Shown piece by piece: positions 1 through 6,390 of a stretch of 42,313 nucleotides of DNA (positions are counted from its first letter, which is position 1; each line of letters begins with the position of its first letter). The notes under the pieces are model-generated. The model was given only the letters and a program-made list of their open reading frames with translations. It did not search any database and was not told the origin of the DNA. The position numbers and the translations under genes are program-made. The stretch is from a virus. The stretch spans positions 1 to 42,313 of IMG/VR virus record IMGVR_UViG_3300036761_001614. One strand, given 5' to 3'.

Positions 1-2
1 TC

Positions 3-1004
3 GTCTACTCGATCGACGGAGGCGCGTGGACGCCGATGAGCTTGAGTGGAAGCACCGTGGGCCCTGACAACATCTTCGGCTGGGCCGGGCTTTCCTACCC
101 CTACAACAACGCCTCTACGACGGACGTCACGATCTCGGGGGCTACGACCTGGGACGAGGCGACCTACCCCGACGGCGTGCGACGCCTCCGGAAGCTGACG
201 ATCAACGCGAACCAGACGCTGACGATCACGAAGAGCCCCTTCTTCCTCTTCTGCGACGAGATCAGCGTAGGTGCGGCGGCGGTGATCGACGCCTCGGGTT
301 ACTCGGGCCAGGGCACGCAGCCGACCGGCCAAGCTCGCGGCGGCCGGGCGGCTACCAGCGGCGGGACGGCGACGGGGGGATCGGGCGGCGGAATCCTGAC
401 GATCGTCTGCAACAAGGTCACGGACGCGGGATCGGGGGCGCTCACGATCAAGGCGAACGGAGGAGCCGGAGCCTCTACGGGGACGACGCAGACTGGGGCT
501 CAGCAGGCCGGGCAGGGCGCATTCTCGAATAACCGTCCGAGCAACACCTCGACGAACCCGGAGTTCTGGGATGGGGCCGTCGGCACTTCGGGCGTGGTCG
601 CCCCGCCGGACTTCGGGCTGTACATGGGCGTCGGCGGCGCCCAGACGGTCGTCGGAGGACGCGGAGGCGGCTCTGGCGGCACGGGGACCGACCAAGCGTC
701 CGGCGGATCCGGGATCGGGGCCGGCGGCGGCGGCGGGGCAATCGCGGCGACCGCCTTCAATCATGCCCCGACGAGCTGGGCCGTTGTGATGATGGCGCTC
801 TATGGCTGCCTCGGTGGCGGCGGCGGGGCGGCGGTCGGTAGCAACACGAAAGCCGGCGGCGGCGGCGGCGGCGGCGCAGTCGTCTGGAGGAAAGCGGCTG
901 GATCCAACATCACCCCCAGTCTTCAGGCAACTGCGGGCGCCGGTGGCGGTGGCGGCGGCGGGGCCGGCTCAGCCGGCGTTACCTACGACACGGTGCTCGC
1001 GTGA
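3..1004 (+). CDS. Glycine-rich C-terminal part of tail tip/adhesin (5' end outside window)
   Basis: The frame is open from base 3 and stops at TGA 1002-1004; the ATG at 36 is internal rather than a proven start because coding sequence with the same character runs upstream of it. The first part (FGWAGLSYPYNN region) matches, residue for residue, the end of the frame that leaves the right edge of the window. The later half is a series of glycine runs (GGSGGG, GGRGGGSGG, AGGGGG, GGGGGGGG) separated by short variable segments. This layout resembles the polyglycine-helix domain of T-even gp38-type adhesins, which bind host receptors; that comparison is inference. If the genome is circular, this is the end of the 39892 gene and the complete protein is about 1067 residues. 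No RBS suggests a separate gene. Confidence 0.75.
   Translation, partial: VYSIDGGAWTPMSLSGSTVGPDNIFGWAGLSYPYNNASTTDVTISGATTWDEATYPDGVRRLRKLTINANQTLTITKSPFFLFCDEISVGAAAVIDASGYSGQGTQPTGQARGGRAATSGGTATGGSGGGILTIVCNKVTDAGSGALTIKANGGAGASTGTTQTGAQQAGQGAFSNNRPSNTSTNPEFWDGAVGTSGVVAPPDFGLYMGVGGAQTVVGGRGGGSGGTGTDQASGGSGIGAGGGGGAIAATAFNHAPTSWAVVMMALYGCLGGGGGAAVGSNTKAGGGGGGGAVVWRKAAGSNITPSLQATAGAGGGGGGGAGSAGVTYDTVLA
96..222 (+). repeat. 127-bp terminal repeat, left copy
   Basis: Identical to 42187-42313 and in the same reading frame relative to the tail tip gene. Upstream of it the two copies differ in DNA but encode related residues (VGPDNIFGWAGLS here, VGPDSLFGWAGLS at the right end). An exact 127-base match ending at a contig edge is what a k=127 assembly graph overlap gives, so it more likely marks circularity than a biological repeat. 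Confidence 0.9.
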
Positions 1005-1028
1005 GAATCATCGTCGAATGACCTAAAG

Positions 1029-1050
1029 ACCGCCGTGCAGGCACGGTGGT
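1029..1050 (+). promoter_or_regulatory. Intergenic hairpin before the next gene's RBS
   Basis: ACCGCCGTGC and GCACGGTGGT form a 10-bp stem with one G-T pair and a 2-base loop, lying between the adhesin stop and the AAGGAG at 1051-1056. There is no T run, so it is more likely an mRNA stability or attenuation element than an intrinsic terminator. Confidence 0.5.
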
Positions 1051-1063
1051 AAGGAGAAGAAAG

Positions 1064-1588
1064 ATGCCGATCACTCGCCCAACTCAGAAGCCGCCCTCGA
1101 CTCCGTCCGCCCCGCCCTCCTGGCTCAAGCCCGTCGCGAACGTCGGCCTCGAGAAGCTGTTCTATCGAACGGCATACGCCCGCTACTTCGGGAATCCGCT
1201 GATGCTGATGTCGCTCCAGGACGCCCAGCCGGGCGACAACCCCATCGCCCACCTCCCGGGGGCCACCGCCCAGGCGAAGGTGAACTACCTCCTCGACTAC
1301 CTCGACGAGGGCTTCAGGGTCGGGCTGACGGCCTACGACATCATCAAGAGCACGCATGACACGGAGATCGGGAAGGCCCGGCCGGTCGTCCGCCCCGGCG
1401 CCCCGCCGATCACCGACCCGCGCGCCGCCCTGCACTTCTCCTTCCCGAACGGCGGCGACCCGAACGGCGGGAACATGGCGCGCCTGAAGAGGGGCCTGAA
1501 CGAGTACCTCACGCTCGACATCCCGGGGAACTTCAAGCCCTTCTGGGGCCCCTACGTGGTCTCGGCGGGGCCGGGGATCGGTTCCTGA
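1064..1588 (+). CDS. Hypothetical protein following the tail adhesin
   Basis: 174 residues. ATG 1064 is preferred over the upstream start at 1046 because AAGGAG sits 7 bases before it. The N-terminus is proline/threonine rich (about residues 1-20); the body has no motif I recognise. Its stop overlaps the start of the next gene (TGATG), so the two are coupled. Its place directly after the adhesin suggests a virion-associated or assembly role, but function is unknown. Confidence 0.75.
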   Translation: MPITRPTQKPPSTPSAPPSWLKPVANVGLEKLFYRTAYARYFGNPLMLMSLQDAQPGDNPIAHLPGATAQAKVNYLLDYLDEGFRVGLTAYDIIKSTHDTEIGKARPVVRPGAPPITDPRAALHFSFPNGGDPNGGNMARLKRGLNEYLTLDIPGNFKPFWGPYVVSAGPGIGS

Positions 1589-1857
1589 TGGCTCAGCTCG
1601 TCATCGAGATCCCGGACGCCATCGCTCCGCGCGTCCTGAACACGCTCTGCGCCCGCTTCGGCTACTCAGCGCAGGTGCCGGACGGGGACGGCGGCCTGAT
1701 CGACAACCCAGAGACGAAGGGGCACTTCGTCAAGCGGAAGGTCGCGGAACTCCTGCGGACGATCTGCATTGCCGCCGAGGCGCAGCAGGCGGAGCAGGCG
1801 GCGCGGAACGCCGCTCACGTCGCCGCGACGAACGAGATTGACCTGCCCCAGCCGTGA
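1588..1857 (+). CDS. Small conserved-type phage protein
   Basis: 89 residues, starting within the stop of the previous gene. It opens with a short beta-like segment (MAQLVIEIPD), continues with NPETKGHFVKRKVAELLR, and ends in an Ala/Gln-rich helix (residues 60-80, EAQQAEQAARNAA). Proteins of this shape are common near phage tail genes without an assigned role. Function unknown. Confidence 0.75.
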   Translation: MAQLVIEIPDAIAPRVLNTLCARFGYSAQVPDGDGGLIDNPETKGHFVKRKVAELLRTICIAAEAQQAEQAARNAAHVAATNEIDLPQP

Positions 1858-1883
1858 GATAGAGGAACAGAAGGGAGACGCCG

Positions 1884-2324
1884 ATGTCCAACGCTCTTTA
1901 CGACCGAGGCCGGAACAAATGCGCGCGCGGAGATATTAACTGGCTCGCGTCGGGCGGGGACACGATCCGGGCCTGTCTTCTGAAGACGGCGTATTCGGTG
2001 AACCTCTCGACCCACGAATTCTTCACCGACCTCGGGGCGAACGTCGTCGGGAACAGCGGCTCGGGGACTCGGACAAACTGTCCAGCCCTGACCCTGATCG
2101 ACCCGACGAGCGGAATCGTGGATGCGAACGACGTCACGCTGACCGCCGTCTCGGGGGCTGCCGGCCAATGTTCTTACCTCTGTATTTTCAAGGACACGGG
2201 CGCGGATGCGACCTCGCCTCTCCTCGCGTACATCGACACGGCCACGGGTCTCCCGGTGACTCCGAACGGCGGCGACATTCAAGTTGCCTGGGACAACGCG
2301 ACGAACAAAATCTTCAAACTGTGA
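1884..2324 (+). CDS. Phage structural protein, possible virion decoration or tail-associated
   Basis: 146 residues; RBS-like GAAGGGAG before the ATG. The pattern fits a known group of small phage proteins: N-terminal NALYDRGRNK, central TLTAVSG, and a conserved end (LAYIDTATGLPVT, then GGDIQVAWDN and IFKL). All-beta character is likely. It belongs to the operon of small structural genes after the tail tip; the exact role of this family is not established. Confidence 0.75.
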   Translation: MSNALYDRGRNKCARGDINWLASGGDTIRACLLKTAYSVNLSTHEFFTDLGANVVGNSGSGTRTNCPALTLIDPTSGIVDANDVTLTAVSGAAGQCSYLCIFKDTGADATSPLLAYIDTATGLPVTPNGGDIQVAWDNATNKIFKL

Positions 2325-2596
2325 AGGCTCCGCGCGTTTACCACTCGCTCTCGGGTTGGGTCATCGAGACCACGGTCGGTCTCTCTGGCCCGCAACTGGA
2401 GGCTGCCGTGACGTGGGCGCGGCGGGAGTTCGTCCGACAGACCGGGAGGCTTCCTCGGGGCGAGAGACGACAGTCCGTTCTCGATGCCCTCTCGTCCCTC
2501 AGAGCCGAGACGATCCGACAGATACTCGTCAACCCGTACTCCGGGCTGGCGACCGGCGACCGCTTCCCCTTCGCACCTGATCTCATAGGAGGCTGA
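2321..2596 (+). CDS. Small hypothetical protein
   Basis: 91 residues from GTG 2321, which overlaps the TGA of the previous gene. The same frame is open further upstream, but that stretch lies antiparallel-free inside the previous gene and has the Arg/His-rich look of a shadow, so the coupled GTG is preferred. The protein is mostly helical with charged residues (WARREFVRQTGR, ALSSLRAETIRQ). No recognised domain. Confidence 0.65.
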   Translation: MKAPRVYHSLSGWVIETTVGLSGPQLEAAVTWARREFVRQTGRLPRGERRQSVLDALSSLRAETIRQILVNPYSGLATGDRFPFAPDLIGG

Positions 2597-2597
2597 C

Positions 2598-3125
2598 ATG
2601 GCGCAGAACTCTTGGACCGCGTACCACTCCGGTATTACCTTCGCCGCCGGGAAGGCGATGGCCGGGATTCTCAACGGAGGCTCGCGCGTCCTGCGGATCG
2701 CCCGCTGCGGTCTCCTCAACGCGCAGACCGGAGCGGTGACCGGCGTGGCAACCTTCATGGAGGTCCGCTGGTATCCGACGACCGCGACGTGGACGACGCC
2801 GACGACCATTACCCCGACGGCGCACGACTCCGCGAACTCCGCTCTCTCGTCCGTCACAGCCGGGAGCGCCGGGACGCCGGGCGGATCGACGGGGCAGGTT
2901 CTCCGCCGGATCTTCTGGTCATCGGACGAACCCGCGATTTCGACGGCGACCTCGGACGAGCTTGAGTGCTTCGTCCCGCTCAACATCATCTGGGACGCGG
3001 GGTACGGGGACACGGACGTTCAGAAGCTCGTCGTCCGCCAGAACGAGATGTTCAACGTCTACAACACCACCGGCGCGGCGGGCCTCCTCGATACGTGGAT
3101 CGAGTTTACTGATTCGGCGAGTTAA
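2598..3125 (+). CDS. Phage structural protein, hypothetical
   Basis: 175 residues with a strong RBS (AGGAGG at 2588-2593, inside the end of the previous gene). Rich in Thr, Ser, Gly and Val with short alternating segments (VRWYPTTATWTTPTT), typical of a beta-structured virion protein. It is followed after 12 bases by the next small gene. No specific family recognised. Confidence 0.75.
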   Translation: MAQNSWTAYHSGITFAAGKAMAGILNGGSRVLRIARCGLLNAQTGAVTGVATFMEVRWYPTTATWTTPTTITPTAHDSANSALSSVTAGSAGTPGGSTGQVLRRIFWSSDEPAISTATSDELECFVPLNIIWDAGYGDTDVQKLVVRQNEMFNVYNTTGAAGLLDTWIEFTDSAS

Positions 3126-3137
3126 GAAGGGACCGCG

Positions 3138-3320
3138 ATGGCGAACGTCATACAGGTCTACATGGCGCTCGCGCAGGGGGAGTCCTGCTCCTCCTCCTCG
3201 ACGGGCGTCAGCCTCACCCGCTGGCATAAGACCGCCGCGACGATGCTCCAGTACCTGATCGACAACTGGAAGTCCATCGGGATTGCGGCCCTTCTCGCGA
3301 ACGACTGGGCGAAGGACTGA
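3138..3320 (+). CDS. Small hypothetical protein
   Basis: 60 residues; RBS AAGGGA upstream of ATG 3138. Contains a serine cluster (SCSSSSTG) and a C-terminal helix (LIDNWKSIGIAALLANDW). It fills the gap between two structural genes with only a few bases on each side, which supports it as a real gene; function unknown. Confidence 0.6.
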   Translation: MANVIQVYMALAQGESCSSSSTGVSLTRWHKTAATMLQYLIDNWKSIGIAALLANDWAKD

Positions 3321-3323
3321 CCC

Positions 3324-4478
3324 GTGGGCCAGTCCGGCTTCGTCGTCAACCAGCGGCTCGACCCGAGCTATGGGGACTTCACCATCGAGCAGCCGGTGAC
3401 GGCCCTCACGGGCTGGCCCATGAACGAACAGGTCGCGGCCCTCGCTATCTGGAATGGATCAAAGGACCGCTTTGTCCACCTACACCAGCTTTCCGTCCTC
3501 CCGATCATCGGGCCGCAGAATCTCGCCTCGATGATCCAGCTTCGCTCCTACACGGCGGCGAGCGGCGAGACGGTGATCTCTCCGCAGAGCTACGACTCGG
3601 CCGCGAGCGCCCCCCCTTCTCAGGTCGAGGCTCTCTATGCCCCCTATACCGCCACGGCTGGCGCGGCGATCTGGAAGCGAATCCCCTGTGAGCCGGGGGC
3701 GAACCTGACGCGACTCCTCGCCTCCCTCTGCGCGCGGTTGTGGGGGGATTCCTCGAAGGGAGTCGACAACTCGGAGGTCTGCAAGCTGACGGGGGACGCC
3801 GATCTCCAGAAGATCGTCCTCCGGGAAGGCGAAGGCGTCGGCTTGCAGATGACGGCAGCTTCCCCTCCCTGCGCTCTGCTCGCGACCATCGTCTTTCGGG
3901 TTGTCTCAACCTCGGCTTCGTACCGCGTTAATCAGGTGATCCGGCCCCGCTTCGACGCGGGCGAGACCGTGATGACGCTGATGAACAACTCCGGCTCCGG
4001 CGTCGTCATCGAGGTCTGCCGCGTGCAGATCCGGGAGAGCGGCACCGACGATCTTCCTCTCTGCTCGTGGGAGCCTATCGACGGAATGAACCTCGATTTC
4101 GGAGACCCGGCGAGCGTCGTCGGCATGGATTCCCGGAACGTCCTCCCCGCCGAGATCAAGGTCCGCTCCTCCGCGTTCGTCTACAAGGCGGGGACGAAGT
4201 ACGGGGCGACACTCACGCTCCCCTTCGAGCGCCGCCAGCCACAGGTCGTCCCGCCGTGGAATCTTTCCGCCGTGACGGCCCCGCTCCACAACCGCCACGG
4301 GTGGCTCGCGCCGGACCTCGAAACGCAGGGCGGGCAGGGGCAGATCCTCCGGCCCTCACAGGGCTACGCTCTCTTCCTGCGGAATCTATCGGCTCTCTTT
4401 TACCACCAGATTTTCCTCCACTTCGAGGTCGGAAACGACACGCCGCCGAACGCGGCAGGGGTGACCTATGTCAGTTAG
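3324..4478 (+). CDS. Large hypothetical virion protein
   Basis: 384 residues from GTG 3324, 3 bases after the preceding stop. Mixed beta-rich sequence with few charged clusters and a conserved-looking WNGSKDRFVHLHQLSV segment near residue 45. The end overlaps the next gene by 11 bases. Size and place in the post-tip operon suggest a peripheral tail or fibre component. I do not recognise the family. Confidence 0.75.
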   Translation: MGQSGFVVNQRLDPSYGDFTIEQPVTALTGWPMNEQVAALAIWNGSKDRFVHLHQLSVLPIIGPQNLASMIQLRSYTAASGETVISPQSYDSAASAPPSQVEALYAPYTATAGAAIWKRIPCEPGANLTRLLASLCARLWGDSSKGVDNSEVCKLTGDADLQKIVLREGEGVGLQMTAASPPCALLATIVFRVVSTSASYRVNQVIRPRFDAGETVMTLMNNSGSGVVIEVCRVQIRESGTDDLPLCSWEPIDGMNLDFGDPASVVGMDSRNVLPAEIKVRSSAFVYKAGTKYGATLTLPFERRQPQVVPPWNLSAVTAPLHNRHGWLAPDLETQGGQGQILRPSQGYALFLRNLSALFYHQIFLHFEVGNDTPPNAAGVTYVS

Positions 4479-4989
4479 GCGAGCGACCCCCTATTACGTC
4501 GCCTTCGCGGCGGTCGATCCGGCGAATCGGCCCACGCGGAAGTCGGGCCTCGCGTTCGGCGCGGGGGAATGTCAGGTCTCGAAGGACGGATCCAGCTTCG
4601 CTGACACGACGAACTCCCCGGCGGAGATCGGGGCGACCGGGCGTTATGTCGTCCTCCTGACCGTCGCGGAGATGGATGCCGGGACGGTCCACGTCAAGGT
4701 CAGCGACCCGGCGATGGACGAGACCGACGTCGTCCTCTTCACCTCCGGGACGCCGACCGGGATCGTCCAGACGGACGGCGGGAACTCCCCGACGCAGTTC
4801 AAGACGAACCGGAGCGAGGCGACGACCGACTTCTGGAAGGACGCCCTGATCCTCCTCACGTCTGGCTCACTCGCGGGCCAGATCAAGAAGTGCTCGGGCT
4901 ACAACGGAGGGACGAAGATCCTCACCGTCGCCTCGGCCTTCACCGGGACGCCGGGAGTCGGTGATTACTTCGCCATCATCAACCTGTGA
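4468..4989 (+). CDS. Phage tail-associated hypothetical protein
   Basis: 173 residues. N-terminal part (about 1-90) looks like a single beta-sandwich (YYVAFAAVDPANRP, GRYVVLLTVAEMDAGTVHVKVSD); the C-terminal part (115-173) has a second small fold (FWKDALILLTSGSLAGQIKKCSGY). Such two-domain proteins occur among tail-fibre accessory genes. Overlaps its neighbours at both ends, so it is translated as part of the operon. Confidence 0.7.
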   Translation: MSVRRATPYYVAFAAVDPANRPTRKSGLAFGAGECQVSKDGSSFADTTNSPAEIGATGRYVVLLTVAEMDAGTVHVKVSDPAMDETDVVLFTSGTPTGIVQTDGGNSPTQFKTNRSEATTDFWKDALILLTSGSLAGQIKKCSGYNGGTKILTVASAFTGTPGVGDYFAIINL

Positions 4990-5549
4990 GTTGGCTCCTC
5001 TTCGACGCCTTCGAGTCGGCGGCTGCCGGGACGATCTACCCGACCGGCATCGTCTCGGCCGAGGCGTTCGGGAGCGCGACGCTGACGCCGGGGGCCGTCA
5101 CCGTCAGCCCATCCGCCATCGCAGGGGCCGAGGTTTTCGGCTCGCCTACCGTCAGTTCGATCCTCTCGATCTACCCGACGGCGATCGACGGGGCGGAAGC
5201 CTTCGGGTCTGCGACGCTAACTCCGGGGCCGGTCACGGTCACGCCGTCCGCCATCGCCGGGGCCGAGGCGTTCGGCGCGGCGACCGTCACGCCGGGCCCG
5301 GTGACGGTGAGCCCGACCAGCATCTCCGGAGTGGAAGCGTTCGGGACGGCCACGCTCTCGCCAGGATCAGTCACCGTCACGCCGACAGGGATCGCGAGTG
5401 CTGAGGCGCTGGGGACTCCAACCGTCTCCGATCTGGCTGCTCAGTTCTGGGCCGGAGCGATCGTCGTCACGTCGACTGGCTCAGCAATCTCTCGACAGTG
5501 GGATTCGGCAACGGTCACGAGTACGGAGCCGGGGAAGGTCAGGCCATGA
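4986..5549 (+). CDS. Repeat protein, six 22-23-residue units
   Basis: 187 residues from GTG 4986 (GTGA overlap with the previous stop). After a short N-terminus the protein consists of six units with the pattern I-x2-A-E-x-F-G-x2-T-[LV] followed by a P-G-x-V-T-V-x-P stretch; unit 2 and unit 6 are the most diverged. The tail from about residue 150 is non-repeated. Repeats of this type probably form an extended or solenoid beta structure on the virion; the role is unknown. It is coupled to the next gene by an ATGA overlap. Confidence 0.7.
   Translation: MSWLLFDAFESAAAGTIYPTGIVSAEAFGSATLTPGAVTVSPSAIAGAEVFGSPTVSSILSIYPTAIDGAEAFGSATLTPGPVTVTPSAIAGAEAFGAATVTPGPVTVSPTSISGVEAFGTATLSPGSVTVTPTGIASAEALGTPTVSDLAAQFWAGAIVVTSTGSAISRQWDSATVTSTEPGKVRP
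5041..5430 (+). repeat. In-gene tandem repeats (about 66-69 bp units)
   Basis: DNA counterpart of the six protein repeats; units share GAGGCGTTCGG-like blocks and CCGGTCACGGTC-like blocks. Units 3, 4 and 5 are closest to each other. Copy number could vary between relatives. Confidence 0.7.
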
Positions 5550-5821
5550 TCCAGAAGATTCACCTCTACACCTCGGAGAAGCGGAACGTCACGTTCGACT
5601 TCACCGGAAAGATCGTCAGCGGGGAAACCCTCAGCGGTCCGTCGGTTTCCGCCTCCCCGACGCTGACGCTCGGGACGCCGGCCGTCTCGGGGGCGCTCCT
5701 GACCGTCGCGGCGTCGGGGGGGACGGACGGGACGACCTACCGGCTCAGGGCGACGGCGAACACGTCCGCCGGGCAGATCCTCCTCGGGCTGGCCGACCTG
5801 GTCTTCTCCGACGACACGTAG
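5546..5821 (+). CDS. Fiber-tail adaptor-like small protein
   Basis: 91 residues from ATG 5546, which overlaps the TGA of the repeat protein; an upstream start at 5498 would add only shadow-like sequence. An immunoglobulin-like pattern is visible: KRNVTFDFTGKI, SGETLSGPSVS, ASGGTDGTTYRLRATANTS. This order is typical of phage proteins annotated as fiber-tail adaptors, which sit between tail and fibre; that family assignment is from memory of the pattern, not a search. Last gene of the structural operon; a hairpin follows at once. Confidence 0.65.
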   Translation: MIQKIHLYTSEKRNVTFDFTGKIVSGETLSGPSVSASPTLTLGTPAVSGALLTVAASGGTDGTTYRLRATANTSAGQILLGLADLVFSDDT

Positions 5822-5836
5822 CTCCGCTCGGCGGAG
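5822..5836 (+). terminator. Hairpin at the end of the late operon
   Basis: CTCCGC-TCG-GCGGAG forms a perfect 6-bp stem directly after the TAG stop at 5819-5821. No T run follows, so it is a weak terminator candidate; its position at the last gene of the operon supports a role in ending the transcript. Confidence 0.45.
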
Positions 5837-6014
5837 GCCGAATTGCTGCTAGCGGCTTCGCGTCCCGCCCCGCCACGGCCACCGAAGGGCCTACCGCCTA
5901 GGCTGGGATCCCCCGGCGTGATCGGGCCGCAAATCGCCTCTTACGCAGGGAAGCCGTATCGACGATTCAAGGGAGCTGCGATCGCCCTTCGACCCTTAAC
6001 CCTTTTAGAATGAG
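5837..6014. other. Non-coding stretch before the attachment-like site
   Basis: I see no convincing gene here on either strand. Together with the tRNA fragment and integrase remnant it forms the only gap of more than 300 bases without an intact gene (5822-6390). Confidence 0.5.
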
Positions 6015-6058
6015 TGGTCGGGACGGCGGGATTCGAACCCGCGACCCCTTGAACCCCA
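6015..6058 (-). other. 3' end of a tRNA gene, probable att core
   Basis: On the minus strand the sequence reads GCGGG-TTCGAAT-CCCGC (a complete T arm with 5-bp stem), then CGTCCCG, discriminator A and CCA. That is the 3' part of a tRNA with an acceptor expected to start CGGGACG, as in many tRNA-Pro genes. No matching 5' acceptor, D arm or anticodon arm is found about 75 bases upstream, so this is not a working tRNA gene. Phages that integrate into tRNA genes carry exactly such a 3' end as attP, next to the integrase; the integrase-like remnant lies 50 bases away. The tRNA identity is tentative. Confidence 0.65.
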
Positions 6059-6110
6059 TTCGCTTCGGCGGATTCGGGCTCCGAGACTAAACCTATAGAC
6101 CTGACGCGCT

Positions 6111-6350
6111 TTAGGCCGGTTTCGCTGGCTCTTCTGAGGTCCCCGAATTGCGGCCTTTTGCGGGCGAATCCGGCGAGACCGTATCGAAACCGTATAGGGG
6201 GACCGCCGCGTCAACTCGGGCCCCGAGCGCCAGGCGAGCCTCCCAGCGCTCCTCGGCCGCCCGGTCGCTCTCGTCGTAGACGCCGGCGACCATCAGCTCG
6301 TCGACGTGGCCCAGCGCGCGGCCGGCCTCCCCTTTCGATGCCCCGCCGCC
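6111..6350 (-). pseudogene. C-terminal remnant of a tyrosine integrase-like gene
   Basis: About 79 codons are open on the minus strand after an in-frame stop at 6351-6353, ending at TAA 6111-6113. The start of the remnant (GRALGHVDELMVAGVYDES) has the LGH plus downstream Tyr arrangement seen at the end of tyrosine recombinases, where the Tyr would be the catalytic residue; it is followed by a polar tail. The core domain and N-terminal arm-binding domain are missing. It points towards the tRNA 3' end, the normal int-att order. The short peptide from ATG 6293 alone would not be functional. The integrase call rests on this short pattern and context. Confidence 0.5.
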
Positions 6351-6390
6351 TCACCCAGACTGTCACGGAAACGCCACTCTTCACGCTACG

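Noticed and set aside
1-1004. Diversity-generating retroelement acting on the tail adhesin
   Set aside because: No reverse transcriptase gene and no template/variable repeat pair with A-specific changes; the two versions differ by ordinary divergence.
2279-3013. Minus-strand frame of about 244 codons in the tail region
   Set aside because: Overlaps three plus-strand genes with RBSs and coupled starts; no support of its own.
6005-6120. A complete tRNA gene on the minus strand
   Set aside because: Only the T arm and acceptor 3' strand are present; no pairing 5' acceptor strand, D arm or anticodon arm at the needed distance.
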